In this document: piece after piece, positions 9,983 to 18,490 of the stretch
How the letters are laid out: every line of letters begins with the position of its first letter
Numbering within the stretch: the stretch's first letter is position 1
NCBI RefSeq assembly: GCF_026239675.1
Contig: NZ_JAPIVQ010000001.1
Coordinates: 248,001 to 312,000 of the forward strand
Source: Pedobacter sp. PLR
GTDB lineage: Bacteria > Bacteroidota > Bacteroidia > Sphingobacteriales > Sphingobacteriaceae
Direction of reading: 5' to 3'
DNA length: 64,000 nt
The notes under the pieces: model-generated
The model's database searches: none
The model's input: only the letters and a program-made list of their open reading frames with translations
What the model was told of the DNA's origin: nothing
Program-made: the position numbers and the translations under genes

Positions 9983-10337
9983 CATTCAAACTTTTAAAGA
10001 TAGCAGAGGCGTATTAACCGTATTAGACCAGATTGTTCCATTTGAAATCAAGAGATTATTTTACATTTATGATGTAGATGAGACGGATCGTGGTGGCCAC
10101 AGGCATCATGAGACACATCAGGCTGCAATATGCATTAAAGGTTCCTGCAAAATCACTAATAATAACGGTACCAAAACTGAAATTTTCGATCTCGATAGTC
10201 CTGAAAAGTGTTTATTTTTATTGCCGGAAGATTGGCATGTAATGCATGATTTCTCGTCGGATGCAATTTTACTCGTCCTTGCTTCCACTGCGTTTGATCC
10301 TAAAGACTATATTTATGAGCCTTATGATACAGTATGA
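9966..10337 (+). CDS. fdtA: dTDP-4-oxo-6-deoxyhexose 3,4-ketoisomerase (FdtA/QdtA type, WxcM-like cupin)
   Basis: A 123-residue single-domain cupin. It probably converts dTDP-4-keto-6-deoxyglucose to the 3-keto sugar needed for 3-amino-3,6-dideoxyhexoses (Fuc3N or Qui3N). The signature [11 protein letters not shown] near 39-49 matches the FdtA/QdtA catalytic His cluster, and [12 protein letters not shown] near 80-91 is the second conserved block. The following gene is the matching aminotransferase, with a 14-base overlap, which strongly supports the pathway. The earlier enzymes RmlA and RmlB are not in the window. I cannot separate FdtA (galacto product) from QdtA (gluco product). Confidence 0.88.
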   Translation: MAHITNIQTFKDSRGVLTVLDQIVPFEIKRLFYIYDVDETDRGGHRHHETHQAAICIKGSCKITNNNGTKTEIFDLDSPEKCLFLLPEDWHVMHDFSSDAILLVLASTAFDPKDYIYEPYDTV

Positions 10338-11415
10338 AAATTTAAAAACGCTAAACCGGTCATTTGAAGAAAAATTACGCGAAAAATTCAACCTGTTTTT
10401 AGCTAAAGGCTGGTATGTTTTAGGCGAGGAAGTTTCCTTATTTGAAGAAGAGTTTGCCGGTTATCATCAGGAAAAGTATGTTGTTGGGGTTGCCAACGGC
10501 CTGGACGCACTCATACTTTCCCTAAAATGCTGCAAATTCAGTCCGGGGGATGAAGTTATTGTACCCTCAAATACCTACATCGCCACCATTCTATCCATTC
10601 TGCATTGTGGTTTAACGCCGGTATTGGTAGAGCCTGATCCCGCAACCTATAATATTGACCCTGCAAAGATTAGTGCAGCGGTTACTGATAAAACAGTCGC
10701 CATTATGGTGGTACATTTATATGGACAGTGCTGTGAGATGGATCCTATTATGGAAATTGCCACAAAACATGGTCTCAAAGTAATTGAGGATTGCGCACAA
10801 GCCCATGGTGCAAAATACAAAAACAAGCTTGCGGGTACATTCGGAGATTTCGGTGCTTTTAGCTTTTATCCCACCAAAAATCTAGGTGCTTTAGGAGACG
10901 CAGGTGCCGTAATTTGTAAGTCTGAGGCCGATTATCAACAAATCAGACAACTCCGCAACTATGGTTCTGAAAAGAAATACCACAATAGCGTAGTTGGCTA
11001 TAATTCAAGGTTAGATGAGTTGCAAGCTTCCTTTTTAAGGATTAAACTCCCCTATCTTGACGATATCAACAACCATAAGCGGGCTTTGGCAGAGATCTAT
11101 TTTAAGGAGCTGAAGGATGATTTCATTAAACCGCGGATTCATCCTGATTTCCATCATGTATATCATATTTTTAATATTCTTCACCCAAAAAGGGATGAGC
11201 TAAAGCAGTATTTACTGGATCATGGGATTGCCACAGAGATACACTATCCTGTTGCACCACAAAACCAGGCTGCATTAAAAGATCACCTGACAAAATTCGA
11301 CTACCCGATATCGACTAACATTCACCAAAGTACCCTGAGTTTACCATGTTCTTTTGCGCACACTAAAGAAGATATCCACCAGGTGGTCAAAGTATTGAAT
11401 AAATTTAACGTTTAG
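10324..11415 (+). CDS. fdtB: Sugar aminotransferase of the DegT/DnrJ/EryC1/StrS family (FdtB/QdtB type)
   Basis: A PLP-dependent aminotransferase of about 363 residues that installs an amino group on the 3-keto sugar made by the preceding cupin. Motifs include [33 protein letters not shown] and [16 protein letters not shown], where the Lys should form the PLP aldimine. I place the start at ATG 10324 ([10 protein letters not shown]); ATG 10315 is possible, but the upstream ATG 10246 adds 26 residues that are only a frame shadow of fdtA. It overlaps fdtA by 14 bases. No dedicated N-acetyltransferase follows; the hexapeptide transferase at 37009 is one candidate in the island. Confidence 0.9.
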   Translation: MIQYENLKTLNRSFEEKLREKFNLFLAKGWYVLGEEVSLFEEEFAGYHQEKYVVGVANGLDALILSLKCCKFSPGDEVIVPSNTYIATILSILHCGLTPVLVEPDPATYNIDPAKISAAVTDKTVAIMVVHLYGQCCEMDPIMEIATKHGLKVIEDCAQAHGAKYKNKLAGTFGDFGAFSFYPTKNLGALGDAGAVICKSEADYQQIRQLRNYGSEKKYHNSVVGYNSRLDELQASFLRIKLPYLDDINNHKRALAEIYFKELKDDFIKPRIHPDFHHVYHIFNILHPKRDELKQYLLDHGIATEIHYPVAPQNQAALKDHLTKFDYPISTNIHQSTLSLPCSFAHTKEDIHQVVKVLNKFNV

Positions 11416-11426
11416 CTCCCCTGCCC

Positions 11427-12233
11427 ATGTTTTACCTTGTCAAAGAATTCATTCCTCCTCTTGCCCATAGTTTAAAATGGTATAGTTTTAAATATGGCTG
11501 GAAAGGCGATTATAAGGATTATGAAACGGCTAAAGAGAAATGCCAGGGCTATGATGAGGCAGATATTCTAAACAAAATCAAGGAGAGTACTTTAAAAGTG
11601 AAAAATAAGGAGATTCCTTATGAACGCGACGGTATCGCTTATGATAAGGTGCAGATGAATTTCCCTTTATTGAGCGTCTTGCTTTACGTGGCTTCCAAAA
11701 ACGACAATCAACTTACCCTCATTGACTTTGGCGGCTCGCTTGGTACCACTTATTATCAAAACCTCCCCTATTTAAAGCATTTAAAAAAGTTAAAGTGGTG
11801 CATTATAGAGCAGCCCGAATTTGTGAAAGCCGGCAAGGAAGGTTTTGAAAATGAACATGTTACTTTTTATAATTCTATAGCAGAATGTATGGCAGTAAAC
11901 GAGGTCGATTTGTTCCTGATCTGCAATGTGCTTCAGTACCTTGAAAAACCTTATGAGCTATTGGAAGAGGTAAAAAACTCCTCTATTCCACATGTTTTAC
12001 TTGATTTTATTGGCTATAATGATCAACCAGGGGACAGAATCACGATTCAACATGTTCCTCCGGTATTTTATGGAATTGAAGCTTCTTATCCCTGTTATTT
12101 CCCCGACCGGAATCGCGTTGAAGGATCACTGCAAACAGCTTATGAAAAGAAATACGATTTCATTTCTGCTCCTGAAAAGTATTACCTTCAGTTAAAACCC
12201 TTCCGATACGAAGGCTCCTTCTGGGAAATTTAG
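11427..12233 (+). CDS. Putative methyltransferase, TIGR04325-like
   Basis: A 268-residue protein resembling the TIGR04325 (LIC12133) family of putative methyltransferases found in O-antigen and capsule clusters. Visible marks are the N-terminal YGWKGDYKDYETAKEKCQGY, a degenerate nucleotide-binding segment FGGSLGTTYYQ near 107, and CNVLQYLEKPYELL near 172. The classical GxGxG loop is weak, so activity is not certain. It sits 11 bases after fdtB and 36 before the ABC exporter, within the operon. O- or N-methylation of a sugar, perhaps the amino sugar made just upstream, is a reasonable guess. Confidence 0.7.
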   Translation: MFYLVKEFIPPLAHSLKWYSFKYGWKGDYKDYETAKEKCQGYDEADILNKIKESTLKVKNKEIPYERDGIAYDKVQMNFPLLSVLLYVASKNDNQLTLIDFGGSLGTTYYQNLPYLKHLKKLKWCIIEQPEFVKAGKEGFENEHVTFYNSIAECMAVNEVDLFLICNVLQYLEKPYELLEEVKNSSIPHVLLDFIGYNDQPGDRITIQHVPPVFYGIEASYPCYFPDRNRVEGSLQTAYEKKYDFISAPEKYYLQLKPFRYEGSFWEI

Positions 12234-12269
12234 AAATTACACGCTACCTATCTGCTAGTTACAAATAAA

Positions 12270-14072
12270 ATGATCGAATCATTCTCTAATAAAATCAATA
12301 AATTAAGAACTAATCTTAATCTGTTAAGGATTTTAAAACTGATTTGGACCGCGTCAAAGACCTGGACTACGATTTCTCTGATCTTTATCATGTTAGAAAG
12401 CGCGCTGTTCTTCTCCTCCTTGTATATGTTGAAGTTACTGATTGATACCATCTCCAAACATGGGATCAATAACCTTCAAAATGAAAATGAGGTAATCAAA
12501 TACCTTGTTCTTGCGGCATTGTCTGCGGTTTTTTATACCGCTACCAAAGCCATTTCCGGCTATATCACCGAGAAGCAATCAGGGGAAGTCGCCGAATATA
12601 TTGACAGTAAAATTCATGAGAGTGCCATCGGACTCGACCTTTCCTTTTATGAAAGTCCGGAATATTTCGACATCCTGAAAAGAGCAAGAGATATGGGAAC
12701 TGATCGTCCAAACCTTATTGTTTTTACGATTGTCGACATCGCGAGAAATAGTATTAGCCTGATCGTGATTGGTTCCATGCTGGTTTCCATCGATTGGCGA
12801 TTGTTTCCGATACTTGCCGTTTTTGTGATCCCTACCTTATGGGTAAGGATTAATTTCGCCGATAGTCAAAATGCCTTGAGGATTGCACAAACTGCGTTGG
12901 AAAGAAAATCCGGCTACATGAGTACCTTGCTCACGACCGATATCCATGCTAAAGAAATCAGAAGTTTTGGGTTGGGACATCACCTTCGCAAATTATACTC
13001 CGGCATCCGTTTAGACTTGCTTGCCGGCAGACTGGCCATTAGTAAACGTAGAACTTACAAAGAACTAATCACCTCCACCATTGCTGCAATGGGGTTTTTC
13101 TCCTGTATTGCTTACATTGCAATTGGCAGTATTCACGGAACGACAAGCGTTGGTGACATCACTTTATTCTTGGTAGCTTTTCCTCAATCCTTTAATGTTT
13201 TGCAAGGATTATCATCTAGTATCTCCACGCTTTATCAAAATAACATTTTTGTGAAGAGTATTTTTGAGCTGTTTGATTTGACAAGTAGCTTACCAGAACC
13301 CGCTCAGCCCCTACCAATTGCCGAGGACCCGCATATCGATCTGGAATTAAAAAATCTCAGTTTTAATTACCCTCATTCCAGCCAACCGACCTTATCTGAC
13401 ATCAATATCAAACTCCCTTCGGGGAAGATAATTGCCGTAGTGGGCATGAATGGGGCGGGAAAATCTACGTTGATTAAATTGATGTGCAGACTTTATGATC
13501 CAAGTTCCGGACAAATCACTTTAAATGGCACGGACATCAGAAAGTTTAAAAGTGTGGATTACCGTAAGCAAATCTGTGCAGTATTTCAGGATTTTGGAAA
13601 ATACAATGTCAGCGCAGCGGATAACATCCGGTTCGGTGATATTCATGGCGATCGCCCTCAGGAGGAAATTATAGAGGCCGCAAGAAACTCCGGTGCAGAT
13701 TTGTTTATTGATAAATTCCCCAATGGTTACCAGACCGTAATGGGGCGGATATTCGAGGATGGACACGAGGTGAGTATCGGACAATGGCAAAAGTTAGCCA
13801 TCGCCAGAGCATTTTATAGCAATTCCCGCTTTATCATTCTGGATGAAGCAACCAGTGCCCTGGATGCCAACGCAGAAAAACTGTTATTCGACTCTTTCCG
13901 TGAAAGAATAGGAAACCGTGCAGCTTTAATTATTAGTCACCGGCAATCTGCGGTAAAACACGCGGATTATATATATATGCTTTCTAATGGTCGGATTGTG
14001 GAATCCGGTACGCATGAAGAACTCATCGTTATGGCCGGAGCTTATTATAAATTATTTAATAAGAAATCATAG
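12270..14072 (+). CDS. ABC exporter, fused permease and ATPase
   Basis: A 600-residue half-transporter of the MsbA/type IV exporter kind. The permease part (about 1-325) has about six membrane helices. The ATPase part has Walker A VGMNGAGKSTL near 391, Q-loop AVFQDFGKYN, signature VSIGQWQKLAIARA near 500 (VSIGQ in place of LSGGQ), Walker B FIILDEATSALD and the H-loop ISHRQSA. It presumably works as a homodimer and exports or flips a lipid-linked molecule. It lies 4 bases before a GT4 gene and after the amino-sugar genes, so a lipid-linked saccharide is the likely cargo. A peptide cargo, for instance the NRPS product, cannot be excluded. Confidence 0.92.
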   Translation: MIESFSNKINKLRTNLNLLRILKLIWTASKTWTTISLIFIMLESALFFSSLYMLKLLIDTISKHGINNLQNENEVIKYLVLAALSAVFYTATKAISGYITEKQSGEVAEYIDSKIHESAIGLDLSFYESPEYFDILKRARDMGTDRPNLIVFTIVDIARNSISLIVIGSMLVSIDWRLFPILAVFVIPTLWVRINFADSQNALRIAQTALERKSGYMSTLLTTDIHAKEIRSFGLGHHLRKLYSGIRLDLLAGRLAISKRRTYKELITSTIAAMGFFSCIAYIAIGSIHGTTSVGDITLFLVAFPQSFNVLQGLSSSISTLYQNNIFVKSIFELFDLTSSLPEPAQPLPIAEDPHIDLELKNLSFNYPHSSQPTLSDINIKLPSGKIIAVVGMNGAGKSTLIKLMCRLYDPSSGQITLNGTDIRKFKSVDYRKQICAVFQDFGKYNVSAADNIRFGDIHGDRPQEEIIEAARNSGADLFIDKFPNGYQTVMGRIFEDGHEVSIGQWQKLAIARAFYSNSRFIILDEATSALDANAEKLLFDSFRERIGNRAALIISHRQSAVKHADYIYMLSNGRIVESGTHEELIVMAGAYYKLFNKKS

Positions 14073-14075
14073 CGG

Positions 14076-15236
14076 ATGAGAAAAATAGCAATTGTAAGTT
14101 GTGTGGAGGACTGGGGTGGCAGTGAGGAACTCTGGGCCAGAAGCATTCCTTATCTTCATCATGAGGGCTACCAGACTGTGCTGCTCAAATCCAGGATCAA
14201 CAGGTCCCACCCGGAATTTATTGCACTCGCAGAAATCGGGGTAAACTTAATTGAACTGGCCCCGGAAACATCCCTTTTAAAACGGGTGTTTAAAAAAGCA
14301 ATCCGCATTTCTAATCAGCTTGCAGCAGAATTAAAGCTGGTAAAGGCCTATCCAAAAGAATTGAAAACCTTTAAAAAGGCAATCCAAAAAGAAGCACCTT
14401 CCCTGGTCATCATTGCACAGGGAATCAATTTTGACGGATTAAAGCTTGCCAATGAGTGCCTGATTCTGGGTATTCCATATGTCATTATTTCGCAAAAAGC
14501 AGTAGATTTTTACTGGCCTTCTCCAAACGACCGCGCGATGATGTTAAAGGTTTTACAACAGGCAAAACGTTGTTTTTTCGTTTCTCACCATAACCTGAGA
14601 CTTACTGAAGAACAATTTGGTAAGAGACTCGCAAATGCAATGGTAGTTTTTAATCCGGTAAAACTAGCCGGTAATCCATTGCCCTACCCTGCAACTTCAG
14701 AAAAGTACAGATTAGCCTGTGTAGGTCGTTTATTTATATTGGACAAGGGCCAGGATATCCTACTGCGAATTTTAGCGCAGGAAGAATGGCGAACACGGCC
14801 GGTTGTTATTTCTTTTATAGGAAAAGGTCCTGATGAAGCTGGATTGAAAGAAATGGCTAATTTGTTGAAGCTCGATAATGTAGAATTTATAGGCCAGGTG
14901 AGTGATATCGGTCAAATATGGCAATCACATCATGCCCTGGTGCTTCCTTCCAGAAGTGAAGGTTTGCCGCTTTCTATGGTTGAGGCCATGTCTGTAGGCA
15001 GACCGGTCATCATTACCGATGCCGGTGGAAATGCAGAACTTGTGGAGGAAGGCTTTACCGGATTTATCGGGGAGGCCAATGAGCGCTCTTTTGCATTGGC
15101 AATGGAACGCGCCTGGCAACAGCGTGGTCAATGGGAATTGTTCGGCGAGAATGCAGCAAAATATGTGAAGGCTCATGTTCCCGCCAGTCCGGAACAGGAT
15201 TTCGCAAAGTTAATTCATGACATTTTGAGCGCTTAA
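14076..15236 (+). CDS. Glycosyltransferase family 4
   Basis: A 386-residue GT-B retaining glycosyltransferase. The C-terminal Rossmann domain carries CVGRLFILDKGQDILL near 213, FIGKGPDEAGL, and the donor-binding LPSRSEGLPLSMVEAMSVGRPV near 291-312 with the EGLPLSMVE E-x7-E type motif. The N-terminal GGSEELWARS loop is typical of GT4 acceptor domains. It starts 4 bases after the ABC exporter stop and ends 3 bases before the next start, so it is tightly embedded in the operon. The function is sugar transfer to a lipid-linked glycan in the cytoplasm; the sugar is unknown. Confidence 0.92.
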   Translation: MRKIAIVSCVEDWGGSEELWARSIPYLHHEGYQTVLLKSRINRSHPEFIALAEIGVNLIELAPETSLLKRVFKKAIRISNQLAAELKLVKAYPKELKTFKKAIQKEAPSLVIIAQGINFDGLKLANECLILGIPYVIISQKAVDFYWPSPNDRAMMLKVLQQAKRCFFVSHHNLRLTEEQFGKRLANAMVVFNPVKLAGNPLPYPATSEKYRLACVGRLFILDKGQDILLRILAQEEWRTRPVVISFIGKGPDEAGLKEMANLLKLDNVEFIGQVSDIGQIWQSHHALVLPSRSEGLPLSMVEAMSVGRPVIITDAGGNAELVEEGFTGFIGEANERSFALAMERAWQQRGQWELFGENAAKYVKAHVPASPEQDFAKLIHDILSA

Positions 15237-15239
15237 GCT

Positions 15240-16295
15240 ATGCAGGAACTCCAGATCTTAACCGAACAAACGATTCTAAAGGGGATAGATTTCCTGGAGG
15301 ATCATCAATTTCCGAATGGGGAATTCTGCTGTTATATCGGTGATGAGGATGAAATGAAAATGTGTATCACGCAGAGTAATATTTTCCCCACGTCACTCAT
15401 TGCCTATGCTTTACTTCCTTTAAAGCATATTCCTGCGGTTTTTGAAATGTTGGATAAGGCCGCCGCTTTTCTGCAATATCAAATGATGAGGGGTGGTGTC
15501 TGGAATAATTTCAGCATGCTAAATCCTTTGTTTCCGATTTGTCCTCCAGACGTTGACAATACCGTCTGTGCATCAAAAGTATTACAAGTTTTAAATAAAA
15601 GTTATCCTTCAAACGAAGAACTGATACTAGCCAACCGCAGCAAATCAGGCTTATTCTATACCTGGTATGCGTTAAGGCCAATTTTTGTACCCCTAAAAGA
15701 TTTCTGGCTGCTGAGCCTTCGGGCATTAAAACACCCGGTTAGCAGTTTTTTATTCTGGAAAAAAACGGAAGCTTCCCGCTATGATATTGATGCTGTCGTG
15801 AATGCCAATGTACTTTTTCATTTGGGCTATACCGCAGAAACCGCGCCCATTGTACCTTATCTGTTGAACATCATCGCCACAGAAAAAGAAGGAGATTGCG
15901 ACTTATGGTACCGTAACCCCTTTACTGTATATTACTTCTTTTCCAGGCTTTATAAGGCAGGGATTAAAGAAATGGAACCTGCAAAATTAGCCATCAACAA
16001 TCGTGTATTACTAACGGTCAATACGGATGGTTCTTTTGGAACCGGGGTATTGGATACCGCTTTGGGTATTATTGTACTCCTTAATGGAGATTCTTATTCC
16101 CCAAAAATAGACCAGGCTGTAGAGTTTCTGATCCGCAGACAGAAAAAATCAGGTGGATGGCCGCGATGGGCAGTCTATTATGGTGGCCCTAAAAAACATT
16201 TATGCTATGGCTCCGAAGAACTAACCACGGGATTCTGTTTAGAAGCTCTTTCGTTATACACGACACAAAACAAGAAGAAAAATGAGCGTATTTAA
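15240..16295 (+). CDS. Prenyltransferase/squalene-oxidase-repeat (alpha/alpha toroid) protein of unknown function
   Basis: A 351-residue protein that looks like a single alpha/alpha-toroid domain of the terpene cyclase and protein prenyltransferase superfamily. Repeat-like pieces are KGIDFLEDHQFPNGEF near 15-30, DNTVCASKVLQVLNKSYPS, and the C-terminal QAVEFLIRRQKKSGGWP followed by GSEELTTGFCLEALSLY. The QKKSGGWP segment resembles a QW motif. I see no DxDD acid motif of squalene-hopene cyclases, so cyclase activity is doubtful. The gene overlaps the following UbiA-type gene by 14 bases, implying coupled translation and linked function, perhaps on a polyprenyl carrier. Confidence 0.65.
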   Translation: MQELQILTEQTILKGIDFLEDHQFPNGEFCCYIGDEDEMKMCITQSNIFPTSLIAYALLPLKHIPAVFEMLDKAAAFLQYQMMRGGVWNNFSMLNPLFPICPPDVDNTVCASKVLQVLNKSYPSNEELILANRSKSGLFYTWYALRPIFVPLKDFWLLSLRALKHPVSSFLFWKKTEASRYDIDAVVNANVLFHLGYTAETAPIVPYLLNIIATEKEGDCDLWYRNPFTVYYFFSRLYKAGIKEMEPAKLAINNRVLLTVNTDGSFGTGVLDTALGIIVLLNGDSYSPKIDQAVEFLIRRQKKSGGWPRWAVYYGGPKKHLCYGSEELTTGFCLEALSLYTTQNKKKNERI

Positions 16296-17283
16296 GGTCA
16301 TCAGGTCTCAGGAATGGTGGAGCTATAAACTCCCCCCTTTACTCGCTATTGGCTATGCGACGGCTTTAATGTCGGCTGTACCACTTTATAAGGTGGCGCT
16401 ACACCTTCTTTTCCTGCTTGCCTCATTAATTGTAGGGGCAATTTATGTTAGCGTGGTCAATGACATTACGGACCTGGAAGAAGATCTCGCCAGTGGAAAG
16501 TCCAACAGAATTCAAAAGGTTCCTGTAAAACTAAGGTGGTTAATTCCTGTCCTGTGCCTGTTATCAGGGCTCATGTTTGGCTATTTTCTCTATCCAGATT
16601 TACTTTCCTGCCTCCTTTACCTGCTTTCCTGGATTGTTTTCAGTCTATATTCCATCAAACCAATCCGCTTAAAAAACAGGGGAATCTGGGGGGTATTGGC
16701 AGATGCGACAGGATCTCATCTTTTCACCAGCCTGCTTATGGTGGCCAGTGTAAGCTATGTGACTCATCAGGAGTTAAATATAGTATGGTTTATTGCGGTA
16801 GCTGGCTGGTCATTTTGTTATGGTCTTCGTGGTATTTTATGGCACCAGTTTTCAGACCGGGAAAATGACCTTAAAGTAAACCTGAATACCTATGCGAGTC
16901 ATATTCTTCCTGCTGATTTTGAAATCAGGGCAAGACTAATCATGGGCATCGAGTGTGTTTGTCTTTTGCTGATGTTGTATGAATTGCAATCGGCCTATGC
17001 CCTGATCTTTTTGGTTTTTTACTTTATATTGCTCTTTGGAAGGCGCCTGCTGTACCATACCCAACTGATCCTCATTCTTTTCAAAAAAGAAAGACCTTTT
17101 CAAATTCTTATGGCAGATTATTACCAGGTATTCTTTCCGGTTTCACTTTTGCTGGCAGCCATATTACTGGATCCTAAAAACATAATTATCTTTGGGATTC
17201 ACGCTGCATTATTTAGTGATGGCTTAAAAAATGCTTTGAAAGACTACCTTAAGTTTTCCAGATTCCTTTTAACCAAAAAATGA
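16282..17283 (+). CDS. UbiA-superfamily prenyltransferase-like membrane protein
   Basis: A 333-residue integral membrane protein with about eight helices. It has both metal-binding motifs of UbiA-fold enzymes: NDITDLEED (Asn60, Asp61, Asp64, Asp68; the NDxxDxxxD motif) and SDRENDLK near 190-197 (DxxxD). UbiA enzymes transfer prenyl groups from prenyl diphosphates, or phosphoribose onto polyprenyl phosphate. This protein lacks the KR-x-AE element seen in the second UbiA gene of the window (27204), so the two should have different substrates. It ends the 9122-17283 operon and overlaps the toroid gene upstream. The substrate is unknown. Confidence 0.8.
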   Translation: MSVFKVIRSQEWWSYKLPPLLAIGYATALMSAVPLYKVALHLLFLLASLIVGAIYVSVVNDITDLEEDLASGKSNRIQKVPVKLRWLIPVLCLLSGLMFGYFLYPDLLSCLLYLLSWIVFSLYSIKPIRLKNRGIWGVLADATGSHLFTSLLMVASVSYVTHQELNIVWFIAVAGWSFCYGLRGILWHQFSDRENDLKVNLNTYASHILPADFEIRARLIMGIECVCLLLMLYELQSAYALIFLVFYFILLFGRRLLYHTQLILILFKKERPFQILMADYYQVFFPVSLLLAAILLDPKNIIIFGIHAALFSDGLKNALKDYLKFSRFLLTKK

Positions 17284-17431
17284 CTAAAATAGCCAAAAAA
17301 GGGTCTTGTCTTATAATTCCGGAATAACTAAATTGTCATTACCTTGTCTTTAACGACCTATATTTCTATCTTAGTAATCTAAAAAAGGACAAATCTGTGC
17401 TTTGCTTTTTTCCTTTATAAACAAAAAATTA

Positions 17432-18406
17432 ATGAACTTTCAGCCACTGGTATCCGTAATTATTCCCACATTTAACAGAGCATCCAAACTCATGGATGCA
17501 ATAGAGAGCGCAATTGATCAAACCTACAAAAACACTCAGATTATTGTTGTTGATGATGGCTCCAGTGATGGAACTTCGGAGCTGATCAAAAAATACCCAC
17601 AGGTAGCCTACTATTATCAGAAAAACGGGGGTCAGGCCTCTGCAAGAAATAAAGGCTTAAGCTATGCTGAGGGAACAATAATTGCTTCTCTGGACTCTGA
17701 TGACATTTGGCATGAAGAATTTCTGGAAAAGTGTGTCCATAAACTGGAATCAGAACAACTGGATTTTGTATTTGCCAACTGGAATCAGGATGCGAAAATA
17801 GGTTCCAGCTGGGATTTCCTGGTCAATGATCCTTTTCTTGCTCCTTATCTTGGAAAAGAAAGAGGCAACTGGATCAATTTAGAAGATAATGAAGTCAGGT
17901 CCCTTTATATTGAATCCTGCCCCTCTCCCTCTTCGTCTGTTGTGCTCCGTAAATCATCCATTGTATCCGGATGGGATGAAAAGATGAATATTGGAGACGA
18001 CTGGGCCATGTATCTTGAAATGATCCTTTCGAAACCTTGTCGCGCAGCTTTTACACTTGAAAAGTTATGGCATAAAAGAGTCGATGACATCAATATCTAT
18101 GATGGCAGAAAGTGGAGTGAAGTCCTGGAATTTCTTCACATTGCTGATTTGAAAAGGAATATGGATAAGCTTGGCAATCTGTTAATGCCGGGAGAATTAA
18201 AAATACTGGAAGAGCGTTATATGTCCAGCCTTGTAGAACTTTCCAAACACAATCTGCTTCGGGAATTCAAGGTAATGCACTCACTAAGGCTACTGGGGAC
18301 TTCATTTGCAACCAATATACCGTTTACCCTTAAAACTATCCCTGGCATCCTATTTCTGGGCATAAACCGCAGGCTGGGATTGGCAAAGAAGAAGCCAAGA
18401 AGTTAA
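17432..18406 (+). CDS. Glycosyltransferase family 2
   Basis: A GT2 enzyme of about 324 residues. I prefer ATG 17432 (MNFQPLVSVIIPTFN) over the in-frame TTG at 17402. Motifs are SVIIPTFNRASKL, VVDDGSSDGTSE, the donor-loop GGQASARNKG, and SLDSDDIWH with the metal-binding DSDD. The MNIGDDWAMYLEMI segment supplies the catalytic acid position. No membrane anchor is evident. It is separated from the UbiA gene by 148 bases and may have its own promoter. It ends just before a strong hairpin shared with the convergent glycoside hydrolase gene. Confidence 0.9.
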   Translation: MNFQPLVSVIIPTFNRASKLMDAIESAIDQTYKNTQIIVVDDGSSDGTSELIKKYPQVAYYYQKNGGQASARNKGLSYAEGTIIASLDSDDIWHEEFLEKCVHKLESEQLDFVFANWNQDAKIGSSWDFLVNDPFLAPYLGKERGNWINLEDNEVRSLYIESCPSPSSSVVLRKSSIVSGWDEKMNIGDDWAMYLEMILSKPCRAAFTLEKLWHKRVDDINIYDGRKWSEVLEFLHIADLKRNMDKLGNLLMPGELKILEERYMSSLVELSKHNLLREFKVMHSLRLLGTSFATNIPFTLKTIPGILFLGINRRLGLAKKKPRS

Positions 18407-18437
18407 GACGAGGCCAGGCAATGGTTTAAATGATAAA

Positions 18438-18478
18438 CTTTGCAGGAATGTTCCGAAATCGGACACCTTCCTGCAAAG
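18438..18478. terminator. Bidirectional hairpin between convergent genes
   Basis: An 11-base perfect inverted repeat (18438-18448 against 18468-18478) has a further TCCGA/TCGGA pairing in its loop. It lies between the stops of the GT2 (18406, plus strand) and the glycoside hydrolase gene (18491, minus strand). The flanks are A/T-rich but lack a long T-run. Confidence 0.6.
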
Positions 18479-18490
18479 CATAAAACAGGT

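Noticed and set aside
10246..10323. Upstream start of the FdtB-like gene
   Set aside because: The added residues are only fdtA read in another frame, and homologous aminotransferases begin near MIQYENL.
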